From positions 1 to 64,000 of the forward strand of contig CAUJGJ010000029.1 of assembly GCA_963170055.1 (NCBI GenBank): DNA of 64,000 bases. The letters run 5' to 3'. This document shows positions 11,935 through 23,227 of this stretch, piece after piece. Origin of the DNA: Halisarca cf. caerulea (taxonomy: Eukaryota; Porifera; Demospongiae; Chondrillida; Halisarcidae). Position 1 is the stretch's first letter. Every line of letters begins with the position of its first letter. A program made the position numbers and the translations under genes. The notes below the pieces were generated by a model. That model made no database searches and was not told the DNA's origin. It saw only the letters and a list, made by a program, of their open reading frames with translations.

Positions 11935-12171
11935 CGGTATTCAATGCAGTCAACGTTGAGTTTAATATTCACCTCAACTTTGGTTTCAGCATAGACATTC
12001 TAAATTACAGTTTGAGAGCGACACAGCCAAGCCGAACATAACACTATGATAGAAAAGAACATTCACAACATTATAGAAAGCGTTGGACTAGATTTTGACC
12101 CTCCATATTCAGTTGTACACATTGCAACATACATACGTAGGGTTATGTTTATGATATATACCATTGTTTAC

Positions 12172-12306
12172 CTTGCCCTTTGACACAGAAAAAGTAGCCC
12201 ACCACATTGAACCCATAAAATGTCAGGTCAGCTACGTACGTATGATAGACTAGGATGCCGACAAGTCAAAGAGGGTAATCAATTTTTGCTGCTTACCGTC
12301 AGCCAT
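12172..12306 (-). CDS. Candidate first two exons of a small minus-strand gene
   Basis: On the minus strand an ATG (12306-12304) is followed by GCT GAC G and a strong donor (gtaagc). 66 bases on, an acceptor (acgtag) at 12231 opens a 60-base exon ending at a donor (gtaaac) at 12172. The phases match and the joined start reads MADADLTFYGFNVVGYFFC, hydrophobic. The continuation is unclear; the hydrophobic terminal exon at 11740-11934 could be its end. Very short intron and exons keep this tentative. Confidence 0.3.
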
Positions 12307-12504
12307 ACTTGCCCAATAAAAACAAAGCTTAAAATTAAGTAAAACCCTCAATGGTGTGTAATTCAAATAGACCAGAATAAAACCATCCATAAAAGAAGTT
12401 TTGGATTTCCCTGAGGATTGTCACTATGGGCATGATAACACTAAAATGGCAAACAAACTGAATTATTGTTGAAAAGGTTATATACATGCAATGGTACCTG
12501 TTAT

Positions 12505-12540
12505 GAGAGACCACCCTGTGGTTCCAAAAAGTGGTCTCTC
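12505..12540. repeat. Hairpin, 10-bp perfect stem
   Basis: gagagaccac (12505-12514) and gtggtctctc (12531-12540) form a perfect stem with a 16-base loop. The sequence style resembles the ends of small widespread metazoan MITEs, but no outer boundary was defined. Confidence 0.6.
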
Positions 12541-12633
12541 ATTGGAGGTTCACCTCAAATTGGCATTAAAGTACTAAGTGTACTCAAGTCTTCCACATAA
12601 GTATGGACATGCTTTTAAGAATACATGCTTTTA

Positions 12634-12849
12634 ACCCTTTTTAATGCACAAGAAAGCAGACAAGCCACCTTCATAGTCCACAGTGGACATTGGCATAAGA
12701 CCAATGGCTGCCGCTTGCTGAGATTGGGCAATAGCTCTTGTGTACATTCTGCCCATTAGCTTGCATGGTGACAGTCGTACACTGACAATCATCACTTGTC
12801 TGTCTTCTTTAACATCACTTGTGTTCTCTATAGCGATGCTACTACTGTA
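12634..12849 (-). CDS. Candidate coding exon, unknown protein
   Basis: The minus strand is open from a TAA at 12850-12852 to a TAA at 12631-12633 and has protein-like composition without low complexity: EDRQVMIVSVRLSPCKLMGR and QQAAAIGLMPMSTVDYE. An acceptor (ctctatag) lies near its start and a possible donor (gaag|gtggct) near its end. It lies inside the large intron between E4 and E5 of the coiled-coil gene. I do not recognise the family. It may be an exon of a nested gene or a relic. Confidence 0.35.
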
Positions 12850-13709
12850 TTACAATAGTATTATGCATAAATTAAATCCTGTATTTCTGTGACCTTGTTA
12901 AGTAAACACAAAGAATATTGGATTGCTTCTTTTAGTTTTGAAGGGGTATTGGCCGATATGCCTTCAGCAAGGAAGGCCCATTGGACCGATATGCCTTAAT
13001 GTATGTAGGGAGAACCCTGCGTCACACCATGACTGCAGTCACATGTATGATTGTACAATCATGTGGGACCGTCATTATAGTATATGGTACTTTCATTACT
13101 AAACTAAACGTTGTACTCCTTCAGTACTGTAGTAGGAACGGTATGAGAACTTATGAGAACGTCCGTACGGAAACCGTACTCATGTGTAACAACTGACCAA
13201 TGACGGTAGGATCACTCTACAAATCTAACGAACAATGTCGTTAAAATTTTGATGATAAGTACTGATTGATGGACATACAATGGACAGATGCCAGTCTCAC
13301 AGCAGGTAATGAAATTATGTCATGGAATATATATTTGATAAAGGTTAATTGGAAAGTTTTCCAAGCAAGAATGGCTCAATTTAGCTATAATCAAACCTGG
13401 CTCAATTTGGCAGTAGTCAAACCTTGCTAACGTGAACCTCAGTGGACCACTCAGAACTTTCATTTCATCTCAAAAGTACTGTATTTCCTGTAAACAGTAC
13501 TACATGTTATGCTTGGACCTGCACTTGGATTTGACAAGTATTTCATGTTAAAAGATACTTCACGTTAAGGAGTTTCATGTTAACGAGGTTCAACTGTACT
13601 CAAACTAACACAATTTGTTTTTAAGACACAAAAGCAAAAGCTACGCATAAAACAAATTGCAGAAGCATTAGCTAGAAAAGGACAGGTTGTGTCCAAATCT
13701 TGCAAGAGT

Positions 13710-13724
13710 GGGGGGGGGGGGGGG
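13710..13724. repeat. Poly-G tract of 15
   Basis: An uninterrupted run of 15 guanines on the plus strand, notable in such AT-rich DNA. Confidence 0.95.
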
Positions 13725-14092
13725 TATCAGACAGGAAAACAGAAATGGTTCATTCATCTGCCTAATCTGTTTGATCTCTACCTACACTAGTGTTTGTTAC
13801 CAATTTTAGCCACATATCAACATACGATAGGAGGTTGGAAGCTGTATAACATGTGGACACACAGCGCTCAAGGCTCGGATGGTCAGCATATGTACGTACG
13901 TGGTCTAACCGCTGGACATCATCCAGCTTTTTGCGAAAGGGTAATCAAATATTGCCTGAACCATTGCTCAATAAAGAATTGAATGATTGTTGATCAAATA
14001 TTACCACATAAGAAAAGGCTCTAATGGCCTTTTCAAAATACACACCTGCAGAATACACTAGTATAGACCATTTAAACTTAAAAACTACAAAC

Positions 14093-14170
14093 CTGAAACT
14101 TCTCTTCTTCAGAAAGCACATTGCTTTTCAACTGAGCAATTCTCACTACCTGCTTAGGATAATCTTTGTC
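14093..14170 (-). CDS. Exon E4 of split coiled-coil host gene
   Basis: A 78-base exon of 26 whole codons between an acceptor (tcattatcag) and a donor (gtttgt). It starts DKDYPKQVVRIAQLKSN and ends EEEKFQ. Phase 0 at both ends joins it in frame to E3 upstream and E5 downstream. The stretch HYKDKDYPKQVVRIAQL across the E3/E4 junction is reminiscent, from memory, of the C20orf96 (DUF4618) coiled-coil proteins; this identity is unverified. Confidence 0.6.
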
Positions 14171-14268
14171 CTGATAATGAAGGTTAAAATCATGAAAAAT
14201 TGTACAAGAAGTGCATAAAATCAACAATGTTGACTGTTAAGAATATGCATGCGTTTATGTATTAGTTA

Positions 14269-14800
14269 AGGGTGTATAAAAAACATTTTAAAATGGTAAA
14301 AGGATGTATGATTGACACAGGACTGTGCAAAAAGGCCTTATCAATAAGGGGTTCCCCAAAAACACTTGGAACAAGGGTGAGTTGCAAAACAGGTACTGTA
14401 CGTACAGCCGGGGCTAGATGGGCAAAGGGCAAGACAGGTATAGAGCTAGATGAGCATAGGGCTACACAAACATGAGGCTACATGGGTATAGGGCTAGACA
14501 GAGTTTAATTTGGACTGAGTGTACACTGTACAAATTCCTACATCCCTCATGTGCAGCACAGTATACGTATATGCTGAGGGATGTAGGAATTTGCACAGTG
14601 TACACTCGGTCCAATTAAATTCTGCCTAGCCCTATACCCATCTAGCCTCATGTTTGTGTAGCCCTATGCTTGTCTAGCTCTATACCTGTCTTGCCCTTTG
14701 CCCATCTAGCCCCGGCTGTACGTACAGTACCTGTTTTGCAACTCACCCTTGTTCCAAGTGTTTTTGGGGAACCCCTTATTGATAAGGCCTTTTTGCAAGG
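14269..14800. mobile_element. Foldback MITE, family FB1, copy 2, right end lost
   Basis: It follows copy 1 (4605-5156) from the left end (gggtgtataaa) through both palindromic arms, turning near 14560. The right arm stops at gcctttttgca, about 55 bases before the expected right terminus, and the dispersed repeat R2 (14809-15069) follows directly. The missing tail suggests that R2 inserted at, or recombined with, this arm. Confidence 0.8.
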
Positions 14801-14808
14801 TCAAATTT

Positions 14809-15069
14809 TAAGAATAATCTTAAAATGCTATGGTGTTGAGGACCCATACCTCTGCAAGTGTATTTGGCATTTCTTCAAAGAGATAGCTTTACAAAGCTTT
14901 TAAACTACTTTTCCTCGTAGCTTGTGTGTCAAAATGCACCAAGATCTACTTTTGAAAACTATGGAGTCACCATACCGTTAGTTTTTGGGCGAAAACAAAT
15001 TTTCACTAATGTATGGCGGCCATGTTTTTCCGTGTCAATCCTACATAAGGAGTACTACCGTACTCCATA
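14809..15069. repeat. Dispersed repeat R2, copy 2
   Basis: Parallel to 6577-6845 including the end region (gtgtcaatcctacat, then a GGAGTA...TACTCC hairpin at 15049-15066). The word gtgtcaatcctacat also occurs in the arm end of FB1, so FB1 and R2 may share terminal sequence. Confidence 0.6.
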
Positions 15070-15111
15070 ATATCCTGGCAACCATTCACTGTTGACTGTT
15101 GGTGTGTACTA

Positions 15112-15904
15112 GTCTGGCATAGCCCACCCAATCCACGCTCGGCCATTTTCGGGGACTGACGTCACTGGCGAGCGGGAAAGGTTCTGGCATGCTTGCGGAT
15201 CACTTTCCGTACCTGGATCCTGAAATCAGGCGCCAAATCAGATTGCAGAATGCTAGCTAATGCATACAAGATGCATAGTATTAATATATAGGATCACTGA
15301 CTCTATGATAGGATCATAAATCTCCTGTAGGATTTACCTTGAAATCGACGTTATCGTCAGATGCAAAGATTGTTTTAAGGCAAGTCATGCTATTCTATGA
15401 TCTAAAACGTTCTCAAACTTCTCCGTAGTTTAAATGAGCTATGATAGTTCACCTGCTTGGTGCAAGTGGTGACTGGAGGTTTGTTGCCAACTCTTTGCTT
15501 GCCTGTAGCAAATTCACCTTTTAATATTTGTGCATAAAGTTCACTTACAAAGTTTTCTCACAGTACAGTCTTATTGTACAGTACGTATCATTATAGCAAT
15601 GTTTAACAGAAAAATGTAAACACAATTGTTCTCCAAAAGAGTTGGTGAAAACCGCTCCTCCACCCAAATTTTCAAACTATACAAAGAACACTTATATTCG
15701 TATGGGGCGCACAGAAACCTTTTGTTCTTAATAATTGTACAGCAGAACTCAGCCATTAACAACTACATTGATTCGCTTTGCAATTTAATATTTTGGTTTA
15801 GTCATTGCTGACTCCTCTTCCCGGGTATGGAAAGTGATGCACAAGCATACCAGATCCTTTCTCCCGCATATTTATATGGAAGAAAAGGGTCGTTTACTCC
15901 AGAC
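15112..15904. mobile_element. TA-target MITE, about 793 bp
   Basis: Ends gtctgg...ccagac are flanked by TA (15110-15111 and 15905-15906). The arms stay similar inward for about 110 bases: gcgggaaaggttctggcatg on the left is matched inverted by catacca.atcctttctcccgc on the right, and gatcactttccgtacc by ggtatggaaagtgatg. The middle is unique and AT-rich; a 63-codon minus frame at 15571-15762 is not recognised. Confidence 0.7.
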
Positions 15905-16420
15905 TAGGTGTAAATCTTCATGTAGAATTAATCAGTTCCAACCGCTTACACTATTAATTGACATCAATTGACATCAATTAGGAAGTGTGTGTATATCAGT
16001 GACCTGTACTACATCACAAATGTCAGCACACTTTTTCCTTTGATCCGCCCATATAATTCGCCCCCATACGAGGATACAAACATACGTATGTATGTACGTA
16101 GATGTGGCAGTAAGAGTATGGTTACTGAATAATGGAATGTGTTCACCTTGAAACACGTAACAAGGTGACTTTAACGGAATTACTGAGGAGCCTCAAATTC
16201 ACTAACTTAAGTGCCCACAAACAATTATACCCCGCTAAATATTTCATATTGTACAATTTGTATGGATGTACTGTGCACTGCATGGGAGAAAATGGCAGCT
16301 CCAAACAGAAGTAAAATTAACGCAAAGTCAGCGAAATAAACAGCAACCAGTGAACCAAATGCATCTAAAGTTTACAAGAATCATTGAATTGTAACATATA
16401 CGTTTTAATCATATTCAAAT

Positions 16421-16532
16421 TCATCCAAAAGCCATAACGATTCCTTCAAAGTGTACGCTGACAAGATCGATTCTTCTAACAGTATCTACAAGCTTAAGTT
16501 CTGGGATCTCCGTGTTTTGTTTCTGCAGCTTT
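16421..16532 (-). CDS. Candidate terminal exon, unknown protein
   Basis: Following an acceptor (ttgcaatag) at 16533, the minus strand reads 36 codons to a TGA (16421-16423), with protein-like content (NTEIPELKLVDTVRRIDLVS). Its entry phase does not fit after E3 of the coiled-coil gene but would fit after E1. It may be an alternative end or another gene. No homology recognised. Confidence 0.3.
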
Positions 16533-18228
16533 CTATTGCAACAGTATAGTACCATATATAAAGATTAGAAATGGTGATTTAGAACAGAATTGGAAAAGGA
16601 TAGGGTACCATGCATTGGTAATGGTAACATTTACAAAATCACCAACCACAGATTTGGTACAAAAATGTTATTAAATCGCTAAAATAAATACCCACTAAAT
16701 ATTGGCCACCAAAAACACTAAAATTAGTACCCGCTAACATTTGTAACTTTAAGGTATTTCATTTGTTTCATTGATCTCAACAATCCACACTGCCTGGGAA
16801 AAAACCCTGCAGCCTATAAATACTCTGCCATGTTTGCTGCTTTAGACCAGACATTTTGTTAGGCAAAATGATGTAATGGTCAGTCAAGAGTCTTTTTATC
16901 CACATTTTGTCTGATGTCCAACCATTATATTTATCCCTGTATTGCATTAATGGTTTCATTGCAAAGAAAGCGTTAAGCATCTCAAAACAAAATGCAATCC
17001 AACTACAGCAGACATTTTACTGTACATTCCATCTGTGGAGGATCAACATTTACCATCAAGTCAAAACGTGGTGGGCGTACATGTACTGTATCTACGGCAA
17101 TATTTATAGGTAGGGCAGTAAATATGATACCTCCTGGGCGAGGCATGTAGTAACCTATTTATCGCTAAAGAAACACTCCAACAGCTCCTAGAAGGGGATC
17201 CGCTTGCTGAATTTCGTCTCCAGGTGTTTCAGGGTGTCAGTATGTACGTATGTCAACAAAGAATAAAAAATCGATTTCGACATGGATGAAATGGTCTCGA
17301 AGAGCTAAGTCATGGGTTATGTACATACGCACATGTTTCAACTTTCAGACCATAGTTTTTGGAGAAAAGGTCTCTGGACATTGTTAATCCTATTCAAAAG
17401 CTTACGCAAAGCTTCCTGCTTTTTGGAAAGCTTCGAGTTTCTGAAGAGCAGAGGCATCACAAAGCTTTTACAATACACTTGTTACTACTTTTAGCCTAAA
17501 GTTGGTTACGGTCTGTCAATTCACACGCTTGATTGATTCACATGACCTTAGGGTGCTTAAAGTCGACAGTAAGTAATCTTTCATCTGTGCAGGTGTACAG
17601 ATGAAAAAATATACTTATTGCACAAGCGGCTCCTTTGATGTACGTCATCAAGCGATAAAGCTAGTTATCACAGAAAATTCTTCAATGTGCCCAAAGTCAT
17701 GTAGGAATGATTTCTTTAGGTTTGCTGGTGAAAATAAAGAATTTTCACAAATGCAATGTCTACAAGGTGCCATGTTTCTTGTACAGACAAAAAGGTACCA
17801 TGATTTTTATTAACAATTCAGGAATCTTTGTTATCAGCCAGCAGTTGGAATGTAAGAGAAAGCTTGATTTCTCATATACATAAATGAAGAGACAAAGGAA
17901 TAAAAATCATCCTACCCTCATTATAATAAGATTGTGCAATTATGTTGCTTACTATTATGCATCATACTACTATCAAAACAGTTATGCATTACAGCATGAT
18001 GCAATATTTTGCTGACCACTACATTACATATGTGTGAAAGGTTTCTGTCCATGTGCAAGTGTGTGCACATTAGTGTGCCACAGGTACAAGTTAAAATTGC
18101 TCTCAAAAACTTCTAGAGCACTTGAACATGCATGCTCAAATTTGGAAACATACCAACAACAAGTAAGCAACAACATAGGGCCAACAGTGATACACATGAG
18201 CAATATCAAAAATGCAATTAACTCTTAC
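16533..18228. other. Presumed intron, nothing recognised
   Basis: No repeat boundary, RNA gene or convincing exon was seen. A 70-codon plus frame (17601-17813) and a 79-codon plus frame (18034-18273) look like chance. Confidence 0.4.
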
Positions 18229-18332
18229 TTTATAATGCTTCATAGTATGCACTTCTTGATCACAAGCTTTTAACTGAGCTTCAAGACTATCAATGTAATG
18301 CTCTAAAACTGGGAAAGAAGGATCAAAGCATA
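18229..18332 (-). CDS. Exon E3 of split coiled-coil host gene
   Basis: A 104-base exon: two bases completing the codon left open by E2, then 34 codons to a strong donor (gtaaga). It reads CFDPSFPVLEHYIDSLEAQL and ends TMKHYK, helix-rich. The acceptor (catgtgaag) is weaker than the others, but the phase fit to both E2 and E4 supports it. Confidence 0.6.
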
Positions 18333-20499
18333 CTTCACATGTAGACGTTGTATCACAAAAAGTTAGTTCATGTCACTAAGGGCTAACTTAACCTCTAATG
18401 GATAGCTGGTTAATATAGAGGACAATAAATCAAACATATGTACATGCACAGTATACGTAGCAGCTAATGTTGTACATTGTGAATATTCAAATGCTTGCAA
18501 AAATAAGGCTGAAACTCTTGTGTAAGCTACAAACTGAACAAAATGAAACTAGCTGCCACTTTCAGCTTGCAACTAAAACATCAAAGGAGGCTTGGTGGCT
18601 CCAAAGATAGAGGGAAACAGGAAATCTTAAAACCCACTTGCGTTAGGAGTTGTGTGAAACCTGGGTACATGGTTGGTCTTGTCCCGGGGAAGATATCGTA
18701 TGCACTCAAATTTTCACGGGGTGAAACTTTGCACCTTTCACAGATTGGAAGCCACATGCAAAAAAATTAAGCCAGCGAAAATGTAGGACAAGCTTTTGAG
18801 CAATGACTAAAATGGCCATCAAATGAACAGGGGTCATCAAGAAGCATTGCAGTGCCTTTGCTCTAATGGTTTTCATCAACAAATATGTAAAGTTTATAAA
18901 ATTATGAAAATTGAAGATATAAAAACTGCAAAAATTGTGGAAATTGCTACTTTCCTGTTGTGTGGGGACATGGAACACTGACTTGCTCCCATGTGATTAA
19001 CTGTTCCTGTGCACCACTTTACACTATCATGTGATAGAATTAACTACTTGATTGACATCACATGCAATGAATGGTTATATCTGATCAAATGTATCCTGAC
19101 CAAATAGAATTCTGATATATGGAGCTCATTTTCACTGGTATTGTAATACATATTCTAAGATTATACATGCAATGTAGCAAATAAAATGTTTAATTGAATA
19201 CACAAAGTAATCACTGTGACTATTATTTAACCAAGCCTAAGTCTTAGAGATGTAGTACATTTGTGGAATTCGAACATGCACCGCTATGTCCAATATTATA
19301 TAACATGACATTGACTTTCAAACAGATGTGGGGAATGTATGCACATTTACTTATAGTTTTGTTAGATTACGATTTTAACTGAAATATACCGGGTGAAAAG
19401 TGTCTGAAGACAGCCTTTTGCAGAAACAAGAGATTTCACTGCAATCGAACAAATCAAATGTACACCAAAATTTGAACCAATTTATACACAGTAGCCTGTG
19501 TCACAACTGCAATCCAGCCACATGAATACGTACTTCAATTCACAAAATGCACTTCTGAATCATCTAATCACAAAATCATGCAGATTTGCTACACATCACA
19601 AAACAAATTTCATGCCTGAGTAGTAAGTCAAATCAATCAATCCCCTTTCTCTAGGATCTGTACCTAAATCTATACTGATGGTCGATCAGCCTGAATAAAA
19701 AAAACATTCTGCACATATAGACATAAATGCTCTACACTGTGTGAGCTGGATAGCTCTATTCAGATCACTGTGGTCACTATGGGCTGAAAGCTTTCTTTAT
19801 CCACGTCTACCAAAGCTGCACTCGGTACAGTATAATCAATAGCAACTATTTTTACTAGATCGTGTTCTTACAGATTGGTAAAAACCATGTTTGCCTTAAA
19901 TCGGTGAAGTTTATATGGCATTATAGCTAGCAAAGGTTTTACTTTTTGGCATATTTCAGCACAAACATCACCATACGTTTGTATTTCTTTTCAAAGTCTG
20001 GTAAGCTATTTGTTTTGGATTCTGCCAAAAATGGCTCCTTTGTGCAAATCTCCATCGACGAAAATTCGTTCAAACTCGTACAGCAGCATCTATGTCATAC
20101 AAATGAACAGAAAAATCCTACCAACTACGTTTATTGATGTTATGACTGCAAAAACATGGTGCTCAGGAGGCGTGACTTTGTGGTCATCATACAACTTGAA
20201 TGTTGATTGCAAGCAAGCCTTGATACCATTTTTAAGTGTTTACAAGTATCTATTTTCTATTTTTGACATAAAACAGATATCAATTTTTGGGGGTTCAGTT
20301 CCCCTTTAACAGACATAGCTAAAAACAATGTTTTTCGCTAATTGAATTATTGTTCCAAACACTTCACTTGGTACACTGTCATGATTAAGCACATATAATT
20401 TATCCACCCTTTCCATGTGCCTCAATTGTAACAGATTAAGTGGAGAGCCCGTGGACAAGCACTATTTCACCAAATATACGTCAATCTAAGCATACGCAC
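18333..20499. other. Presumed intron, nothing firm
   Basis: The stretch at about 19940-20310 ends ggttcagttcccctttaac, an end-like sequence common in dispersed invertebrate repeats, and may be one, but no opposing end was found. Otherwise no structure was recognised. Confidence 0.35.
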
Positions 20500-20642
20500 C
20501 AGCAAGTTCTTGGCGTTTGCTTTTTTCAAGTGCTCCAAAGACCTCTTTACTTGCCTTTGCTTCAATTTCTGACTGACGTTTTAAAACAGCAATAGATTTC
20601 TTGAATTTACAATATTTTGATAAGTAATCAAATTCCATTACT
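20500..20642 (-). CDS. Exon E2 of split coiled-coil host gene
   Basis: A 143-base exon from acceptor ctacag to donor gtgcgt. It contains MEFDYLSKYCKFKKS and EIEAKASKEVFGALEKSKRQ, a lysine/glutamate-rich helical region. Its first base completes the codon opened in E1 and its last base is completed by E3. An ATG near its 5' end has good context and could be the start codon if E1 is untranslated, but E1 reads openly and in frame. Confidence 0.65.
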
Positions 20643-20908
20643 CTGTAGGGAAGAAGTGTGAAATCTACCTACAATCATTTCATAAGTTGATATAATTATA
20701 CATACAGTGAATTATGGTTAGTCGAGTGGTACACAAGCTTAAGGTGTCATGGAATTCTGGTCTCTTGCTCAAAACAGACTTATGCGACAAAATGCTAAAC
20801 ATACATAATGAAATATAATACAACGAAATAATACTTTTGTCTAGACCTACCGGTGTAGAATGAAAACGAAACGAATAGGAAAAGAAATAGAACTACAATC
20901 AATATCAC

Positions 20909-21058
20909 TTTCCAAGGACTTCTACATTTGCTTCAGTTAGTTCTCTGCCATTTTCAACAGCTGAAGTTACTGAGTCTTGCAGATATGCAAAGATGACCGA
21001 AGTGAAATAAGAGCAATTCAGTCTGTATAATATTCTGTCCACCCGGTCTCGATCAAAG
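20909..21058 (-). CDS. Exon E1 of split coiled-coil host gene
   Basis: A 150-base exon from an acceptor (ttgtttag) to a donor (gtgata). It reads FDRDRVDRILYRLNC and later SAVENGRELTEANVEVLGK, in frame with E2. The five exons together give about 190 residues, largely coiled coil after E1. The first base completes a codon from an upstream exon not found here; only about 130 bases separate E1 from the Ginger1 transposon end at 21190, so the upstream part may lie beyond the transposon or in the untested flank. Confidence 0.55.
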
Positions 21059-21189
21059 CTAAACAAAGCGCCAATTGCAAATTAAAGCCCTCTCGAGCAC
21101 ACTTGTCTCGCTCTTGTCTTGGTTCGGTTCGGATTTGAATTTCGGTTCGTGACCCCTCTCGGCCACCATAATATCGCTTTTGGTCCCGG

Positions 21190-21236
21190 TGTCACAGCTA
21201 TTTGGGCCCCCCAGTGATTTGGTCCCCCCAGGCCTA
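21190..21236. repeat. Ginger1 left terminal inverted repeat
   Basis: Begins tgtcacagctatttggg and pairs with 30916-30962. It carries gatttgg and aaatcactgg motifs that recur in the right end. A CCGG target duplication precedes it. Confidence 0.9.
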
Positions 21237-21283
21237 AATCACTGGTACTCACACTCTAGAGAATTAGCCCCCCCTTCATGTAA

Positions 21284-22147
21284 GTGGCCTTATACATATG
21301 GGATGCTGTTTGGCCAATCTTTTACGGATCTGAGGCATGGGGCTGTAATGCGTCATTGTCGTCTTTAGACCATCTTCAGCTGAGAGTATTTAGATCTTTC
21401 TTGGGGGTTGCGAGATCACACCCTAGAGTGTCTCTGTTCATGGAGATGAACTGTTTACCACTATGTTGGGAGGCAAAAATGAGATGTGTAAGGTTTTGGC
21501 ACAAGATGATGACCCACCCTGACTATGAGAATCGTATCATAAGAAGAGCAGCCATGGAGGCTCTGACGTTGAATGCAGGCTGCTGGGTTGCCAAGCTGCA
21601 GGAATGCTTTAAAGCATTTGGGTGGAACAGCTCCCTGGTGAACTGCCAAGGCCTGAAGAACATCAGTGGCTACCAGTTGAGAGGGATGCTTAGGAGTATC
21701 GTGGAGAAAGTAGTGTCAACAGAGTGGTTGCGTGAGTTGTCTGGAAAGTCGAAGCTGAACCTACTTCACAAGATCTTTGATCTTGGTTTGAGCCAGAGGT
21801 GCTGGATAGTGCGTGATAGAGCTATGAGATCTATGCTGGTGAAACTGAGAGGAGGCACTGCACACTTTGAGATTGAAACAGGCAGATGGCGAGGCTTGGA
21901 ACGAGAAGAGAGAGTTTGTCGGGAATGCAGTAATAGTACTATAGAAGATACATGTCATTGGATGATGACCTGCCCTACGTGGGGAAATCTGCGCCAACCG
22001 TTGATTGAACGTGTGAGAGAAGTAATTGATGATTTTGAGGAGATAGAGACTGAATCAAAGACTGTTTCGATTTTAGACCATGCATGCAAAGATTTAAAGA
22101 CTGCCAAACTATTGTATGTAATGTGGTGTGAACGATTTGAGCGATGA
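21284..22147 (+). pseudogene. Non-LTR reverse transcriptase, C-terminal fragment
   Basis: The frame is open for 287 codons; the first few come from the host minisatellite. Near the start it shows FYGSEAWGCN, followed by LQLRVFRSFLGVAR, the segment that follows the catalytic YxDD block in many non-LTR reverse transcriptases. A zinc-knuckle-like CRECSNSTIEDTCHWMMTC lies at about residues 206-224. The catalytic RT motifs and endonuclease are missing, so it cannot act. The undamaged frame suggests a fairly recent insertion. Confidence 0.75.
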
Positions 22148-22262
22148 ACATCAAACTCATGTAATGTGATCTTTTCATTTTTGTGCCTCATTGGGTATAT
22201 CCCGCACCCTAGTGTTCATACATGTGTGCACGTTAAATATGGATTGATTGATTGATTGATTG
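21298..22262 (+). mobile_element. 5'-truncated non-LTR retrotransposon
   Basis: It holds only the C-terminal end of the reverse transcriptase ORF, a short 3' UTR and a (GATT)n tail at about 22236-22262. The minisatellite unit of Ginger1 is interrupted within its tatata motif, and atat is present at both junctions as a possible target duplication. 5' truncation plus a simple tail is typical for LINE insertion by target-primed reverse transcription. Confidence 0.8.
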
Positions 22263-22815
22263 ATATATATAATTCTTCCATGCAACTTCACCCCCTTGAC
22301 CCCCCTTCATGTAAGTGCATGGCCTTATATATTATTCTTCCATGCAACTTCACATACCCCCTTAGTGAATTAGACCTCCCTTCATGTAAATGGCCTTATA
22401 TATAATTCTTAATGTGCAACTTCACCCCCTTAGTGAATTAGACCCCCCCCCCCCTTCATGTAATTGGCCTTATATACAATTCCTCCATGCAACTTCACCC
22501 CTTTAGTGAATTAGACCTCCCTTCATGTAAATGGCCTTATATATAATTCTTAATGTGCAACTTCACCCCCTTAGTGAATTAGACCCCCCCTTCATGTAAT
22601 TGGCCTTATATACAATTCCTCCATGCAACTTCACCCCTTTAGTGAATTAGACCCCCTTCATGTAAGTGCATGGCCTTATATATAATTCTTCCATGCAACT
22701 TCACCCCCTTAGTGAATTAGACCCCCTTCCTATATATGCAACTTCGCTGCACCCCCTTAGTGAATAAGACCCACCTTAATGTAAGTGGCCTTATATAATT
22801 ATTCCATGCCACTTC

Positions 22816-23227
22816 ACCTTACCTCACCGTGGTCAAAGCATGCATGATAATAAATATTCTGCATGCATATTAGACTTATAGTAATATATACTGTATAGAA
22901 TATTATATAGGATTAAACAACCCCATGCATGCACAATTGCAACCTGCAGCACAGGCCCTTTCTTTTTTGACACATACACTATACTGATTAGTGATTTGAA
23001 GCATACATGCAAGACATTTTCTTGTTCAACAAATTATATTATAATTATAAGCAAAGATAATTAAATATTTAGTATTAAATGTTACAGTAATGACAAATAA
23101 GTATAAATTTTAAACTTCATATTATAATATTGCACACATTTATTGCCAACAAAAATGAAGTGACTTAATTAGCTTATTCCATAATTACTACAATATTATA
23201 ACACCAAGTCATTAAAAATGGAGTTGG
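22816..23227. other. AT-rich 3' flank of the Ginger1 gene
   Basis: No gene or repeat was seen. It lies between the terminal exon of the transposase gene and the subterminal minisatellite and probably held the transcript end. Confidence 0.5.

Larger units (their letters stand above)
21250..22815. repeat. Subterminal minisatellite of Ginger1, split by a non-LTR insertion
   Basis: A unit of about 68 bp (ttagtgaattagaccccc, ttcatgtaagtggccttata, taattcttccatgcaactt) occurs once before the insertion (about 21256-21297) and about eight times after it (22263-22815), with varying C-run lengths and some shortened units. It lies just inside the left terminal repeat. Confidence 0.85.

Noticed and set aside
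17601..17813. 70-codon plus frame
   Set aside because: No splice or homology support and no conserved motif; left as intron.
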